Below, piece by piece: positions 26,401-41,400 of a stretch of DNA of 64,000 nucleotides. Source of the DNA: Gyrodactylus bullatarudis (Eukaryota > Platyhelminthes > Monogenea > Gyrodactylidea > Gyrodactylidae); assembly GCA_012064415.1 (NCBI GenBank), contig SSNU01000279.1, forward strand, positions 434,001-498,000. Direction: 5' to 3'. The stretch's first letter is position 1; every line of letters starts with the position of its first letter. A model generated the notes under the pieces. The model saw nothing but the letters and a program-made list of their open reading frames with translations. It had not been told where the DNA came from and ran no database searches. The translations under genes were made by a program, and so were the position numbers.

Positions 26401-29400
26401 GTGTACATTTTGAATCAGTAACCAAAAATCTTCGATGAAAAAATAAGATTTTTGTAAAAATCATGAATTCCCAAATTCATCGAGAATTGCTGTATGATAC
26501 AGTGTAAATTTATTTATCAGAAAATAAATTTCAATTTGTCCTATATATTTTTTATCAATTCCTTATTTTTGTAGTTGCGTAGATTTTAGGCTCCCAAAAA
26601 AAGAGAATAGCAACCTTTTTTTGATGCTCTATTAATGAGTTAATATTTCTTTTTCAGAGTCGCTACTTTGGCAAAAAATTTGACCTCGAGAGTGAAGAAG
26701 ATGTAAGCATAATGGATTTGAGACGTTTAAACTTTACATGTTTTATGGGGTATTTACAATAGGGAGTGAAATTTCGTTTTGTAAGGTTTCAACATACGAT
26801 ATACGAATATTATATCGATATGTTTTTTTTATTACAAATATTAAAATTATGTTACGATATGATACGATATGTATTGTTTAGGCTTTAATTATACTATGTA
26901 ACAGTGCTATTAAATTATTTCTTAATATTTTAAAAATTTGTTACGATATACAATATATCTCGACCAATGAGATTAAATCATTCAATCATACCCAAAATTA
27001 GAGCCCCACTCTTCCCCGAAAAACTAGGGAAATTCAATACTTAACATAACATTTGGTGATGACATCACCGTGATGTACAATATATGAGCATTTTATCCAT
27101 GTAAAAATCTTTGCTTGAAATACTTTAATCTAAGAGTAAGAAATTTTCTGAAATCTAATGTCAAAATAGTTATTCGTGCTGAGATCTGAACTCTTTACAT
27201 AATATTTGATTGAAAACTGAGGGTGGGCACTATACCATCTAAACAAAACTTTATTTGTAAGATTTTGTAAATATAATTCATAATATAATTATAATTATAA
27301 AAATTAACAATATAAAATCCTATGTTACATCATACGATAAACATATCACAAAATTAATATAACACGTAGCATATTGAAAATTATATCGTAATAGTTTTTT
27401 TAATATATCATGATATGTTATGTCATTATGTTTTTTTCATTAGTTTACTGTTTTTTGTTTTATTGAAAAAAGATTATTGATATTTAGTAAATATTATCAC
27501 CTAGTTTTGTCATTTATTTACAATCTAATATGGAAATTTTTCATCGTTGTTTTGCTCTTCTATTTACTTTGAATGAAAAAAGAGATATCTAGTAAAATTA
27601 AACACATCTACTAATGAGTATACGAATGAAATAATAAGATTTTAAATTATATTACAAATAAAGATCACTTAACAGTCATCCTCTCTGTTACAAGTCATTT
27701 GAATATGGGTTTGAATTGTGTGGACAAACAATCAGTTGAGAGATACAATAGTTATTAGTTTCATAGAATATAAGATCTTATTGAAATTACCGCCAACATT
27801 TTTTTCAATTAATTTTACTACGAAATTTAATAAAAATCTGATCCTTGGATAATTAAATGACATTTCAAAAGATTCTTAGTTAAAATTAGTCTAAGAATAG
27901 ATACAGAAAATAACAGACAAATTATTATCTACTAGATACATTTAACCCTTGCACTGGAAATGCTTGATTTAACATATTTTATAAATTGGGGTCCATTGGA
28001 CCCCAAACTCTGATTATCAAATATTAAACTATCAGAACTCTAGAAAGTACAAAAATAAATTTATTATTGGAAATAAATAAATTATTCTAATTTTGGTATT
28101 TTAGAAAAGCATTGATCGCAAATAATCTGGCCATGTTCTTGGCAGGTCTTCCTCTCACATTTGCTGCATGTTGTTCTAGTTTTCCTGTCTCTTTCTCTTG
28201 GACATAAACCACACCGGGCTTTGCTTACAGAAAGAACTTTTTGTTTCTTGAACGGAGGGTCTACTGTCAAAGGCTCATCTTGAGAAATTTCCATAAGTTT
28301 CCTTGAAAGACATTTCAAAAATTCTCTTCTAGAATATTTTTTCACATTCAAGCTGTCTGGCCATTTCAGACTATATAAGACATAAGCATTGTATGCTGCG
28401 ATATCCAGCATATTCCAGAACACTGCTAAGGGCCATCGTTTAGTTGCTCTTCTACATGAATAATTCTCGATGAGTAAATCCAAAGTATCAACTCCTCCCT
28501 TTGTGCTGTTATAGTATTTTATCATCTCCGGTTTTACTTCTTCATCTTTAGCGTTAGTATGGAGGGTTGATAGAAGAAGAACAGGTTTGTTCTTCTTTTG
28601 ACCAAATCTTAGAATTGTAGCTCCATTGCTGTGGATGTATTCTTTTTTTCCTTCTTCTATGGTGTTTACTTGAAAAGAAATGGGCAGAAAAGATTTATTC
28701 TTTCGACATGTTCCGACAAGGGCAGTTTTATTATTCTTCAAATACATAGCAAGATCATAAGTAGTGAAAAAGTTGTCACAAGTGAGTGTCCTGCCGGAAT
28801 TTAGCATTTTATGCATTAGTTGTCTTACTACTCTGGATCCTTGTCCAACTTCTGGTTGACCATTTTCTTTACCAATGTAAATATCCGCATTCACTAAATA
28901 GGAGTTTTTGGCATCGCATGCCGCCCAAATCTTTAATCCATATTTACCGGGCTTAGAAGGCATGTAAACTTTAAAAGGACACCTTCCTCTAAAACTAATG
29001 AGTTGTTCATCAATAGTAATTTGTTCGGAAGGAATATAAGATTTTTGACAGTTTTCCAAGAATTTCTGGAACATCATTCTTACGGGAGCCAACTTATCTC
29101 GATCATCTCCGGTATTTCTATTCAGCTTATTATCGAAACGAATAAATTGTTTGATAACACAATATCTGGAATATGACAGGACTCTGTGAATAGGGTATTT
29201 ACTATCTTCATCCCAAAGCTCTGACAGATCCATATTTCTTTGTTTACTGACTCCGAAGTAGAGTGAAATACCTATCCATTTCTGCAGCTCTTCGAGGGTT
29301 ATTGGTGAGGATTTCGACTTTTTAAATCCCATATAGAGATTGGAATATTTTACAACATCTTCCAAAATTGATAAATCTATCAGAAGATGAAAAAAGTCAG

Positions 29401-32400
29401 CCTGGTCAACCATTTTACGAGAATGAAGCGTTAATCCACTTCTGAAGTTTATGATGTTATGTGCTGGAGTTTGGGAGTTGATGGGGGGTAAAGATGAATA
29501 CTTGATAGCTCCACACTTTGATACAATTGTATTATAATAATTATGATCCAAATTATGGTCGAATCCATCATCTGTTGGTTCTTCTTCTTCTGGATCTGGT
29601 AAAATTTCATCTTCTTCTGATGAGTTGGAGAAATCATCAGCTGCTTCAAGATTTCTGAATAAATCCTCTTGAAGAGCGAGAGCAAGAGCACCGTGACTTT
29701 TCGCTGGGTCCATTGATGTAATAATGAATGATAAGAAGAGTTATTCTTTCATTTTGAAGTCAATCCTTATCTGTTTCAGCATGGGGTCCAATGGACCCCG
29801 TCTTATAAAATATGAAATTTTTTATATTCAGGTTGCTAACTTCCTAAATAAACAGAATTGGAAATAAAAAACATTCTGTTCATTTTATCAATAGTATCTG
29901 AAAGATGTCCTGGAGTTTCACTTGTCTCATCTTGAAAATAAAAAAATTGTCGGGCTTCGAATTCTTGTTGGGGTCCGATGGACCCCATTTCCAGTGCAAG
30001 GGTTAATGTAGCAAAAACATGAAAGAGTTTAGATAATTGAGATAAGCCAAATTTACAAAATGTTCTATAAAAACTGGAAAAATAATTTGTAAATGTTTCT
30101 CCTGCCTGTTTTAAGGGAATCGTTGGCGTGAACATCGAGTCAATATGCAGTCTTTTTGAGAACGAGTGCCGAGTATTCAGTCAAGCAGATCGGACTGCTG
30201 TCTTCATTAACTACCTCATACAACAGAATAAGCCAATTGCAAATGCTGTGAGTTGCACCCACTCCTCAGTAGGGGAAGGATTAGTTTTTAAATGAAATCC
30301 AATTTTAGGCCTTTTGTCTCTTGGTGAGTCAGTATCAAGTATTCTTGGAAAAGACAAAGGACCCTTCGAAAGACTCAAAGAGGTTAGCCATGGAATTATT
30401 TTCGACATTCCTCCACAAGAAATCTGTGAGTTTTCATTCTCTAACCCTTGAAAATTGAGAAAATTCAATTTTTAAAGAGAAACTATGGCATATTTCTAAT
30501 TTCACCAAATCCCCAATACATTTTCAGTTGAGACATATTCCATTCTCGAATATTCCATTCTATACCTTTTTCAGATCTAATTCGTAGAATTTTTTTATGA
30601 AATCGAAATATTTTTATTTATATACAGGAATAAAGAAATTAATTATTGTACACTTGAGAGAACAGGGGAAGAAGCTAGGACCGAGAGTGAGAGGGTCCGA
30701 ATGAGAGGTGAGAGAGATACCACTACGCCACACCGGTCTTGCATAAATATGAATAGTCAAGCTCGTTTTTCAATTCTTTCCTTTCTGATAATTTCTTCTC
30801 TGAATAATTTACTACAATGTCTTCTTATCGTGAATACGAAAAAAAGGTAAGAGTGAAAATTCTTCAACTACACAATGAAGGCAAAGCATGGAACTCTGAT
30901 GTGTCTTATACAACATCAAGATCATGAATATTATCTGAACGACCAGCTCCAAATTCTCTCATCAAATGGTCGACTCTTTAATTTCTTGCTCATTGAAAAA
31001 AATATTCGAATTTGTTTTTTTTCCTGCCTTACTTATATTCTAGATAAGTTTGACTTGAGTTTTACAAATTCAAAATTGAATATACCAAAATAAATTGATG
31101 ATCTAGATCAAAAAGTTTGCATATTAAATTTTATTCTTTGATGAAAAATCGAGATTTTTGTCAAGATCATAAATCCCATCTTCATATTTACTAGATATTA
31201 TAAAACTTTCTATAAAACGTCCTAGTGTATGGGGATAGAATTAATTTCTCAAAGTTTGACCTAATGGAAATTGTCTTCTTAAACACACAAGTTCAAATTT
31301 TAGTTGGCTTTATTTTTCCTCTACTCAATGTACATCATTCTCAATCTTTTCATCTTTTTGATGCAAATCCGATCTGAGCCTTAATCTACTTGTTTTGGGA
31401 ATAAGAAGGATTCTTATTTTAAAAAACGCGTATTATTTGACAGAAATATAAAATGCCACACAAATTGCTTTTCGCAATCTATTTATTTCTTCCCTAGAAT
31501 GTTGATTTATTTTTCATAATATTTCTAATCACAATCGCATATGATCTCTAAATAAACATTGGATTGGATGTTGACATTTAACTGGGAATTTATTTGTATA
31601 CGCGTAGCATGTTGGTTGAAGAATAGGTCTAAATAGAAAAATTTTGAGAGAAATTAAAACCCTTCATGTCTTATAACAATAATTATTGTCCCACCAGTGA
31701 AACACAAAACTTCCACCACTCATTAGAAAAAAATTTATTAACCTACAAAATAATGTATAATAATTCATAAATATAGCTTTCCACTGATGCTGATCAAAGT
31801 TACTTGAAGAAGGGTGATTTTTTGAAAATTTAGTCAAATTAACTTTTGGTCTCGAATTCACTTGCAGAAGTTCACTGGAATTTGTCATTACTGTGGGAAA
31901 TCGAACCATTTGAATTTTTCGAAAATCACGAAGGCAAATTATCGAAAATCTTGAAGTCTAACTTTTTCTCGGAGACAGTAAGATCTTCGCTATCTCTATG
32001 GCCGAATTCGAGCTCTTTGTCTAATGTTGATCCCAAACATCATCCCTTTACTGCTTCGAATTATCGAAATCGATAAAAAAATTTGTTTCAAAAGTTGAAA
32101 AAGTGGAAATTTGATACATTTTCGAAATTCGAAAATCGGCCTAATTTTGGTCAGATTGCATTTTTTCGAATATCCACATCTTATTAGCTCATTCCATGTA
32201 GAATTCAAAAAATTATTTTTTTCTGTGAATCCGGAGAAAAATATCGAGTTTTTTATAAAAATAGTAAATTCTCATCTTCATGTCAACTAGTTTTAGTTAT
32301 TTTCAAACCGTAACCAGTTACAGCAAAAAATATGAACATTTTCTTAATTTCGACTTTGCTTTCGAATTCAGACCTTCTTATCATGTAGAATAAGGCTATA

Positions 32401-35400
32401 AAATTTATTTCCACATTTTTATTACATAATTTTTAATGTTCCTCAAAGTTTCTTAATCAAAATACCCATAGGAATTCCAGACATTTGTATTATTCTTCAA
32501 AGCCTTTTCCCATTGATTGGCATTTAACTATAGAAACTTTCATTAACTGTCCTCATTAAATCATTAGTTTGGACAACAGGTTTTATGCGTGTGTTGAAAA
32601 TAAATTTCCAATTTATTATACATTTTCTCTATGCAAATGGAAATCTTTCCTCCTTGCATCCGATTACAATGCAGTGTTCTAGCAATTGAGACATTAAAAG
32701 TTCAATTAGTCTGTATAGAAATGAGAAAAAACTCTCTAACTTGAGTGAAAACAATGAAAAGTACATAATGGATGTATATATTATTCGTTTATTTTGAATA
32801 AGTAGTATAAATTTTGATGAGTATTTTCAAGTATTTTATGTTGCTTCTGTAAAACTGCATGTTGAGTACTCAGAAATTCTATACATGGGTAGTACTAAGG
32901 TTTATTCAGGTCCTTAGACGATTACACAGTTCCTGGAGTAAATAAATATTCGAAATCAAATTCATCGATTTAGTTAGAAAATTAGTTCTGTATTTGATTG
33001 CAGAATTATTGAAATTTGAAAAAACTAACAATATACGTCGAAATTGACGTGTCTATCAAAAACTCAGTGTTGACAATTGGTTTTCTTGTCTAATTGTCTA
33101 AGCTCACCAAGTTTTACACTAACTAGTGTCATATGCCTTCAAAGAACATTTCACCGGCCTTTTCAATTATCTCTCCTCATTACGAGACAGACTATTTATT
33201 TGATAGCCTTACATAAAGTGTACTGCTTAGTTGAAAAGAACTATTTCGCTGATTAAACTGCTAGACAGAGTCAGATTAGAATGTTGTTTTATTAACGCTC
33301 ATTATTAGAGCAAAGTTACTTTTTATAGCTATAGTTAACAAAGTGTAAAATGAATTAAAATTTTGCAATAAAATTTCGCATTTCTACTTCCTAATTATCC
33401 TTGCTCTTGGTTTTGAAACATTAGAGTTATTAACCCTCTACAATGCCAAGTAATATTTCTTTTGAATCTGAAACACGAATGATCTTTCTTTGAAATTGCC
33501 ACTTTTGGTTCAAAAATTAGTCATCTTTTAAACTATGAGTGAATTGCGTTAACATATTCAAAATAATTTTTTCACCCCTCATTTTTTGGGTGATTTTTTG
33601 GAAAATCTAGTCTAATATTTAAAAAACACTTATTTGCTGAGGTCTTAGAAAAAAGTTTTCAAATATGCAATGAAGAGTTAAACTATCTGGTATACTCACC
33701 GGTGGCTCGAATCGATAGTTTAAGCAAAATTTAAGCAAAATTAAATCAGATCATTTAGCCATTTAATTTGCTTGGACAACTCTGTCGCGATTAGAATTAA
33801 CATAAATAGATTTTTTTACAACTGTCAATTGTGATCACCGCAGAAAACTTGGCATGAACAACAGAATCAGAAAAGATAAGAAACCGGAATAATTAATGCC
33901 TAACTTGAATGCATTCATTATATGTATAAGTTATGATGATGTTACTGAAAAAAACAAGGTGAAAAGACTACATTTAGTTGACCTAGTTCTTAAAATTCAT
34001 GCAACAGAAAAAGAGATACTATTAGATCAATCGGTCATAGCTTGGTATTTTGAGAACTTGATTATTAATTTAGAAAAAATAACTTGAATAATGAAATAAA
34101 GAATCAAAAAACTGACTATAACGTTGTTCTGGCTTGTATTGGTAAAAGAAAGGGGAGAGAAAGGTATAGTATTTCTTAAAGAATAAGGATTTTAAAAATT
34201 ACAGTGATTGTTATAGTAATCAGAATTCAGAGTAATAACTCTGATAATATAATTCATCACTTGAAAGTTATTACTCTAATAATTCTGATTACTAGAACAA
34301 CGTTATAGTCAATCTACGCCGAAAAGCTCCTTGAAGAACTACTTGGTTCAAAATTATAATCAAAAAACTGTCCTCTCGGGTTAAAATATGGATAATGAAT
34401 AAACATTGTTGTCTGCTAATCAATACAATATTCATATTCATATATACATTCGCTCAGAAAATGAGAACACAAGAGATGAAAATATTCTGATGATTCAATG
34501 TAATAATAACAGGGCTTACGAATGAAAAAAAATGAGTCTACGAATAGAGTAACCTCAATAAATGACTTTCTTGAATATCTCAGTATTTCTTTCTCACAAA
34601 TAGAAAACAATCCAAGGTCATTACTTATTCTTATAAGTCGATAGCTATTCTTTTTAAATCAGATCTTTTATCAATAAAGATACAAATGGCATTCTCAACT
34701 CTTTCAATGGAAGAGTTATTTTTTCATCTCAATTTCCTCCTCAAAAACTTGAACTTTGAGCTACCAATATTTGCTCAAGATGTTATTGCTTAATTTGAAA
34801 TCAATGAAATGGTGCATGATATCTTGCTTGTAGCGTATCTTGTTTGAATTTGGACTAGAAAAAGCTTTAGATAAATCATAAAAGAGATCCCCAATTGCAG
34901 ATTGATTGAAATAAATCCAATATTCCTGTTTTAATTATAGATTTTCCTATTTGAATGCCATATATATTATATAACTTGTTATATAACTAAGGTTATGTAC
35001 TGCATTACAAGCAATAGTCAATATAATAGCTATGGTATACCTATTCATTAAATATCAATAGAAAATCTATATTGGGTTCTGGTTGCGGAAAATAAAAGAT
35101 TGAAAATCTTTGTTATCTCCGTCATTTATTTATAAATCCAAATTAGGTATAATTATAACTCTTCTTGCATACCTCAACCTATTTACACCTCCTTGGCTTC
35201 CAAGCAACTTTCACAAATTATTCTTATTATGCGTGAAAGAATAGAAATTAAAATGCATTTTAACCTTTTTCAAGTCCCATTGTTCTATCCGCCACTATTA
35301 AATTTTCTCAAGCGGTAACTTAAAGATCCTAGAAATACTTTATTAGAAAGTTTATTGAGCTACACGAATATCTATAACTGAATGGGCCGTTCATTTAAAC

Positions 35401-38400
35401 GTTTTTTATCAAATGTTGATCCCGAATGACGAGAGACTTTCAATAAAACGTTTTAAACAAAAATTATAAATTTTGAAAAAATAAACTTTTTTGAATAAGT
35501 CTAGCATGGATAACAGACCTGAGATCTTTGCGTATTCCAGGATAATGATAGATTTACTATCGAATGGGGGAGGGGGTAAACATTGAGGCTTAAATAAATA
35601 ATAATAAGTTCCTAAAATGATGTGTTATAGAAATAACCCAGTCGGAATTCAAGGATTAATTCCTTTAATACTCCAGAATCAATAAAAAGTTTTGAGATCA
35701 AACATTTTAAAAGTTATTCCAACAGCTTATGGACTTATTCCATATTGGTATTGAAAAATCTCTGACTAACCGGAGAAAAATAGTAAATTCTCATTTTCAT
35801 ATTGATAAGCTTTAGTTAGTTGAATAAATCTTGTATATGGTACATATTAATAATTTTTATTGACACTTTAAGATGTACTGATCTTGTTTGTTGGTTCTTT
35901 GTCTGATTTCCAATTGTTAAGACTCAAAATAGCAATGTTTTATTCAGCTTTCAGTTGAAAATTTAGAAGTGAAAAGTGCAAAATTTTTCAATTGTTTTTT
36001 CCTTTAATAATTTGAAAGCATCAGTATATCTAAATGACTAGGTCCTTAATGAAAGGAAAGGTTTTCTCTCAATTCTTGAGAAACGTGAAAGGGAAATTGT
36101 ATTGATAATGTACTGGTTACAGAGTATTGATTAAATGGGAGTATCTCCACTTTCTGTCTGTGTACAATCCATAAAACGTATTCTCTATATATTTAACCTT
36201 GTAATAAAAATCAATAATGTAAAAAGCTTAATGGTTGTATAGATCTATTTCTGGGTGTGTATATATTATAGTTTCCCGATCTACACACTTTGGTATAGAA
36301 AATTAATTTTCAGTCAGTCTGGTCCACGTTGACAAAAATAATAATTATAATTCTATTCTAAATTTGATATCGATCTCCTATGATTATTTTTGAAAATATT
36401 ATCTGATAAGTTATTCAGAGTCAATTATCTCCAAAAGGTCTAAAATTTTAAAATAATTGATGTCAAAAAAAAGAGGAGACAAGATATTCATTCTAGCATT
36501 GAAAAAATTATCATTGATAAAGAAACAAGAAGAAATGTAACTTGAATTTAAGCATCAAGTATTTTTAATGGAAATTGATTTTAATCATTTCTCCCTTTTA
36601 GCCATTCGCCGTGAATATACCAGATGATTTAGTCGATGAAGTCTATGAGAATATATTATCAAACCAGAGTTCAGCTGGACTGACAAAGGCAAGAAAATAT
36701 ATCAATAAATTTGTTGAAGACGATCTTAATGAGCTTAAACAGCTTATTCGACATGGTGAATTTCCTTTCGATTTATTTTAATATCAACAAACAAAATTAG
36801 ACTTATGTTTCTGTGATATGTTCTCACTACTAAAGAGCTACATTCTGGAAATATAGTCTTCGCATTTACTGAAACCAAAAAAACTAAAGCTAATTGATAG
36901 GAAGTTGAGAATCTATGATTTTTACAGAAATCGCAAATTTTTCATCAAGAATTTGAATTTTTCAAAGATTTTTTGGAATCCTACTCATGTTGCCCACTAC
37001 AGGTGAAGAAAATTTGAGCTGAGAATTTTTATTGATTTGAAAGTTGGAGGTTGATCAAAAGAAGTTTTTCAGGATCAAGATTAGACAAGAAAATCAATTC
37101 AACTGAATCTTATCTGATGTATAGCCTTATTATCGTTTGGGAGCTGAAATTCGATTTATTGATCATTTTCACTACTTGAAAATCAATGAAATTTCGATAA
37201 TTAATTAATTTTCTAAAAGTGTCCTAGTGTGTAATTCAAAATCTCTCGAAAATGGGGTAACTGTCGGTAATTTGGGGATGTTAATCAGCTTTCTTGTCTA
37301 ATCTTGATCCAGAAAAACCCTTTTTGATCAACCTCCAACTTTCAAATCAATAAAAATTCTCAGCTCAAAGTTCGGATTCTGGCGCCAAATTGAAATTTGA
37401 AAAAGGCTATATTTTTCAAAAAAATAATTTATTTTTTTCACCTGGTATTAGTGGGCAACATGAGTAAGATTCCAAAAAATATTTGAAAAATTCGAATTCT
37501 TGATGAAAAATTTGCGATTTCTGTAAAAATCATAGATTCTCATCTTCACATCAACCAGCTCTGTGAGAAATATCGATCTTGGGAAAATATCAAAAAGTTC
37601 TGTTTAGAAAAATCAAAAGAAAGTTGTGTGAATTGAGTTCAAAAAAAATAAAATTAATTAAACAAGAATTATTATTGAATTATTTGTAAAACGATTGTAA
37701 TCATAAAGTTTTGATTAATTGTAACTTGGCATAACTTTGGATAGAAATAATTTTATGAGCACTAACTGAGTAAGTTCCCTCAAATGAATAATTTAAACAT
37801 TTTTATTTCTAAATTGTCAGACAAAATGGCTCATCTTGAATTTTTATTACAGTTTAAAAGTTTTTGATCTAATCAATCGGTGATCACAATGAATTTAATT
37901 AATCATGTCATGAATAATAGAAGATATCGCTATAGTAAAGAATGGCTTAGGCCAATCTATGAATAATAATCTTTGGTCTGAACTCAATCCATCTATTTAA
38001 TGTTTATATAGATAGCACATGTATTGTTCAATAAATATTATTATTATTAAAAATTTATATTTTAAAATTTTACAATCATCACTATTATTAGTTTTAATGA
38101 TCTCATCTCATCTAAGAGGTGAGAAACAATTATCCCTTGATGTTATTTTAAGACCTAAAACAATTCAAATACAAGAAACCCTTGTACTTCAAACATAAAT
38201 TATGTTAATTTTACCATAACAAAAGAAGCTAATTCTAGCTTTATAGAATTGAATCTTCTTTCTTGTGTCCACAATCCATTCATTGGTTTGATGAGGCAGT
38301 CATAAGATTTTCTGTCATATTTCTTTCTATCATTATAATACGAAACGATGGTTATATCTATACAATTTCAAAGAAAAAAAAATTTCCCATTGTACATTAT

Positions 38401-41400
38401 GAAGAAAAAATTATTTTACTTTCACGTTGGATAAATCGTGAATGTAGAAGAAAAACTTTCCTTAATGTAGTTTTGTTTAACGATGATGGAGAAAGGAGAG
38501 GAAGAAACTATAAAAATATTTTCAATCTGCTGTAAGCTGATCAAAATAATTATAATTTGTTCGCTTGTCAGTCTTTAGAATGACACAAGACATATTTTTT
38601 CTCTGACAAGTTTTAATTTCCACATAATATTCGATTATTTGTGATCGAAAAGTAAAAACCAAAAGTTTCCCAGGGAAGCTGAATCTAAACCTTTATCTGT
38701 TCTCTCGGGTAAATCATAAAAAAGTTTCAACCATTTATTTACTTTGGAAAATATGTATGTTCTTTTAGGACATGTATAAATCTTTGCGAATAAAAGTTCA
38801 TGTAAAGATATTTAATAGTACGTTATATCAAAGTTTATTTTTCTTTATCTAAATCTATACTACATTTCTTTAGAGGGATATTTTGTATTATAGACATCAA
38901 AGAGTTATGCCATCGTTTCATAATCAATCAAAATTTTATCTTGATCATTTTTTATGGTCTGTCGGTGAAAATATGATCCATTTAAAAAAGTGTAAGAATC
39001 TATAGAACGAGTTTACTTTAAGATAAAATTAAATTTTTCGCTTGCTACCTGACTATGTTGTCTTTTAGCTTGTATTTGTCTATCTGTAGAAAAAGACGAA
39101 AGGTAATATAGTATTTCGGAAATTCTATTTCGATAGTATAATTTATTCATCGATAAACTATATTATAGAAATACAAGTTTTAGAGGCTTATTTAAAAGAT
39201 GTTTATGATAATATTTAAACAGGTATCGATATTTGGAAGCCTAGGCCAGATTATCAAATGCAACAGAGTCGAACTGCCGAGGAGGCCCTACTAGAATTCG
39301 ATATGATCCTATACCCAAGAGCAGAAGAACTATATCAAATTGTCCAAACCCCAAAGGAATTTGAGAATTCACGAATAAATGTAAATACTTTAAATTTTAT
39401 ATTGAATTTTATTTGATCTGATAGAAATTTATTCTCTTAAGTCGAATCAAGCCCAGGCAATGCTGATTAGTCTGGCCAGTATCTTTCGTTATTTCCAAAG
39501 TAATCAAATCTCAGATCCATTGAAACGAGTATCACAGTCAAATAATGAAAATAGCAATCAGAATAATTTAGACCAACAACTGGTTTTCCAGTCGAACGTT
39601 ACCAGTCCCCAGTTGTCATCAAAGCCACATCAGTCTGGTTCCATTATGCGGAGAAATAAAATCACTAGGTTTGTTCAGATCCTTTTGCTTTCGGTTCAAC
39701 TTGAAACGCATCTTTAGAATGAGAAACTTAATTTTGAGTATTTTTTTGTATTCAGTGCCAGACTGATGTTTTTAAGGTTTTTGTCCATTGCAAGTAGAGT
39801 TTATCGATAGATTAAGACGAAGAGCACTTCTCTCAATGGACTACAATTTAAACTGCCTAATTAATCTATAGAAATGATATTAAATCGAAATTTAAAAATG
39901 GTGAATGTAGACACCATGATCTCGATTCCATACTCTTCATTATATTCGAATTCTTGATGAAAATATGGGATTATTTTTTTATATGATAAAACTAGGCAAA
40001 ATTAAAAAAAAATTCAAATTCTCGATGAAAAAATTGACATTTCCATTAACTTTTTGAACTTTGAGTTGAAATATTTTGGTGATTTCAACGTGAGAGAGGG
40101 AACAAAAAAAATTGATTTCTTGGATTTAGCGCTATTTCAAAATTGATTTTTTCTCCATATCGTAAAAATGGGTCTAATGATCTAGATTCTCGATCAAATT
40201 CGATTTTTGGATCAAAAAATGAGAGTTTTGTACAAATCATAAATTCCCATCTTCATATTAATTAGGTGTAGTTCTTCATATCAATTGATAGCTTGATTTT
40301 ATTCGTCTTGTGAAACATTTCCATCAATCAAATCCAAAGCTACAAATGATATGAAGAACTACTTTAACGAAACGATCAATATTTTTCAATTAAAAAATTG
40401 AAATTTGACGCATTATCGAATTATTCAGAGTGTCCTAAATTCAATTGATAATTTTTGGGTAATTTTTTTTAATTCTCGTCTTCATGTCAACTTGTTTTAC
40501 ATGAAATCGATCTAGATCATGAGGCCCTCTTTCACGATACGGAGGAAAATAATTTAGAAAAAATCAATTTTTAAGGAATATAGGGCAAATTTGAAATCTT
40601 GAAGTAGCGCCAAATTCCCATTTTTTCAACTTTGAGTTGAAAATTTGTTGTTGATTTTAATGTGATCGAAAATTGATTTTTAGGATCACAATAAGACAAA
40701 AAAACCTATTATCATAATAGGTATTTTGATAAATTCGTCATTTTTGTGGGATCTTGAATTATAAAAATTCCATCGACTTTCAAGTAGGGAAAATGATCCA
40801 AAAATAAAAATCTAATTTTTACACGATAATGGGGTGATTCTCAAAAACCAGATTCAGCATATTTAATTTCTTTGACTAATTGTGATCCTAAAAATCAACT
40901 TTTTATCACTCTCTCACATTGAAATCAACAAAAAATTTCAACTCAAAGTTCAAAAAATGGGAGTTTTGGCGCTACTTTAAGATTTTAAATTTGCCGTATT
41001 TTCCTTAAAAACTATGTGTAGATTTAATAGGCATGTGCTACTTCTTTTGTGAATAGGGACTCATTTTTACTTGATCTTCCATCTTTGTAGCATCAATTCA
41101 TGGTCCTTTTTACTTTAAGATCAATTGAGAATATCAGCCAAATTGGATCAAACTCGAAATTCCCTTTTAACATGAATAGGCATAATTCTGGAACATTTTT
41201 GAATGCGCAGTTTTGGCAGAAACAGCCAACATTCAATTCAAAGTACAAGGCGAAGTCTTCTTCTATCTTGATTGACAACATTCGAAGGGTAAGCATTAAC
41301 CACTAAATTGAGTTTTGAAATACAGTTTGGTTTGGACTAGAGCACTGTTTAATAAACTTAGATCTCTTACAAATACTAAAGCCAACAATGAGTATTTCAA

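Larger units (their letters stand above)
26703..30115 (+). other. RhoGEF intron 6 containing the piggyBac element
   Basis: 26760-27660 is very AT-rich, with many ATACGATAT-like words that look like a decayed tandem or simple repeat. The rest is the piggyBac insertion described separately. Confidence 0.55.
30426..36601 (+). other. RhoGEF intron 8, repeat-bearing
   Basis: Contains SINE copy 2 (30610-30734), a short possible Tc1 remnant (30817-30927), fragments of the foldback family (about 31135-31200 and 32240-32290), a perfect 17-bp TIR element (34114-34310), and a repeat at 35490-35650 related to 22270-22480. No supported gene. Confidence 0.55.

Noticed and set aside
26760..27460. ATACGATAT-rich region as a satellite or origin
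   Set aside because: The words recur without a fixed period, so I treat it as decayed AT-rich simple sequence.
30817..30927. A small independent gene
   Set aside because: Only 36 codons, resembles part of a Tc1 N-terminus; kept as a low-confidence remnant.
38263..38535. 90-codon open frame in RhoGEF intron 9
   Set aside because: Low-complexity composition, no known motif, no fitting splice sites or phase with neighbours.
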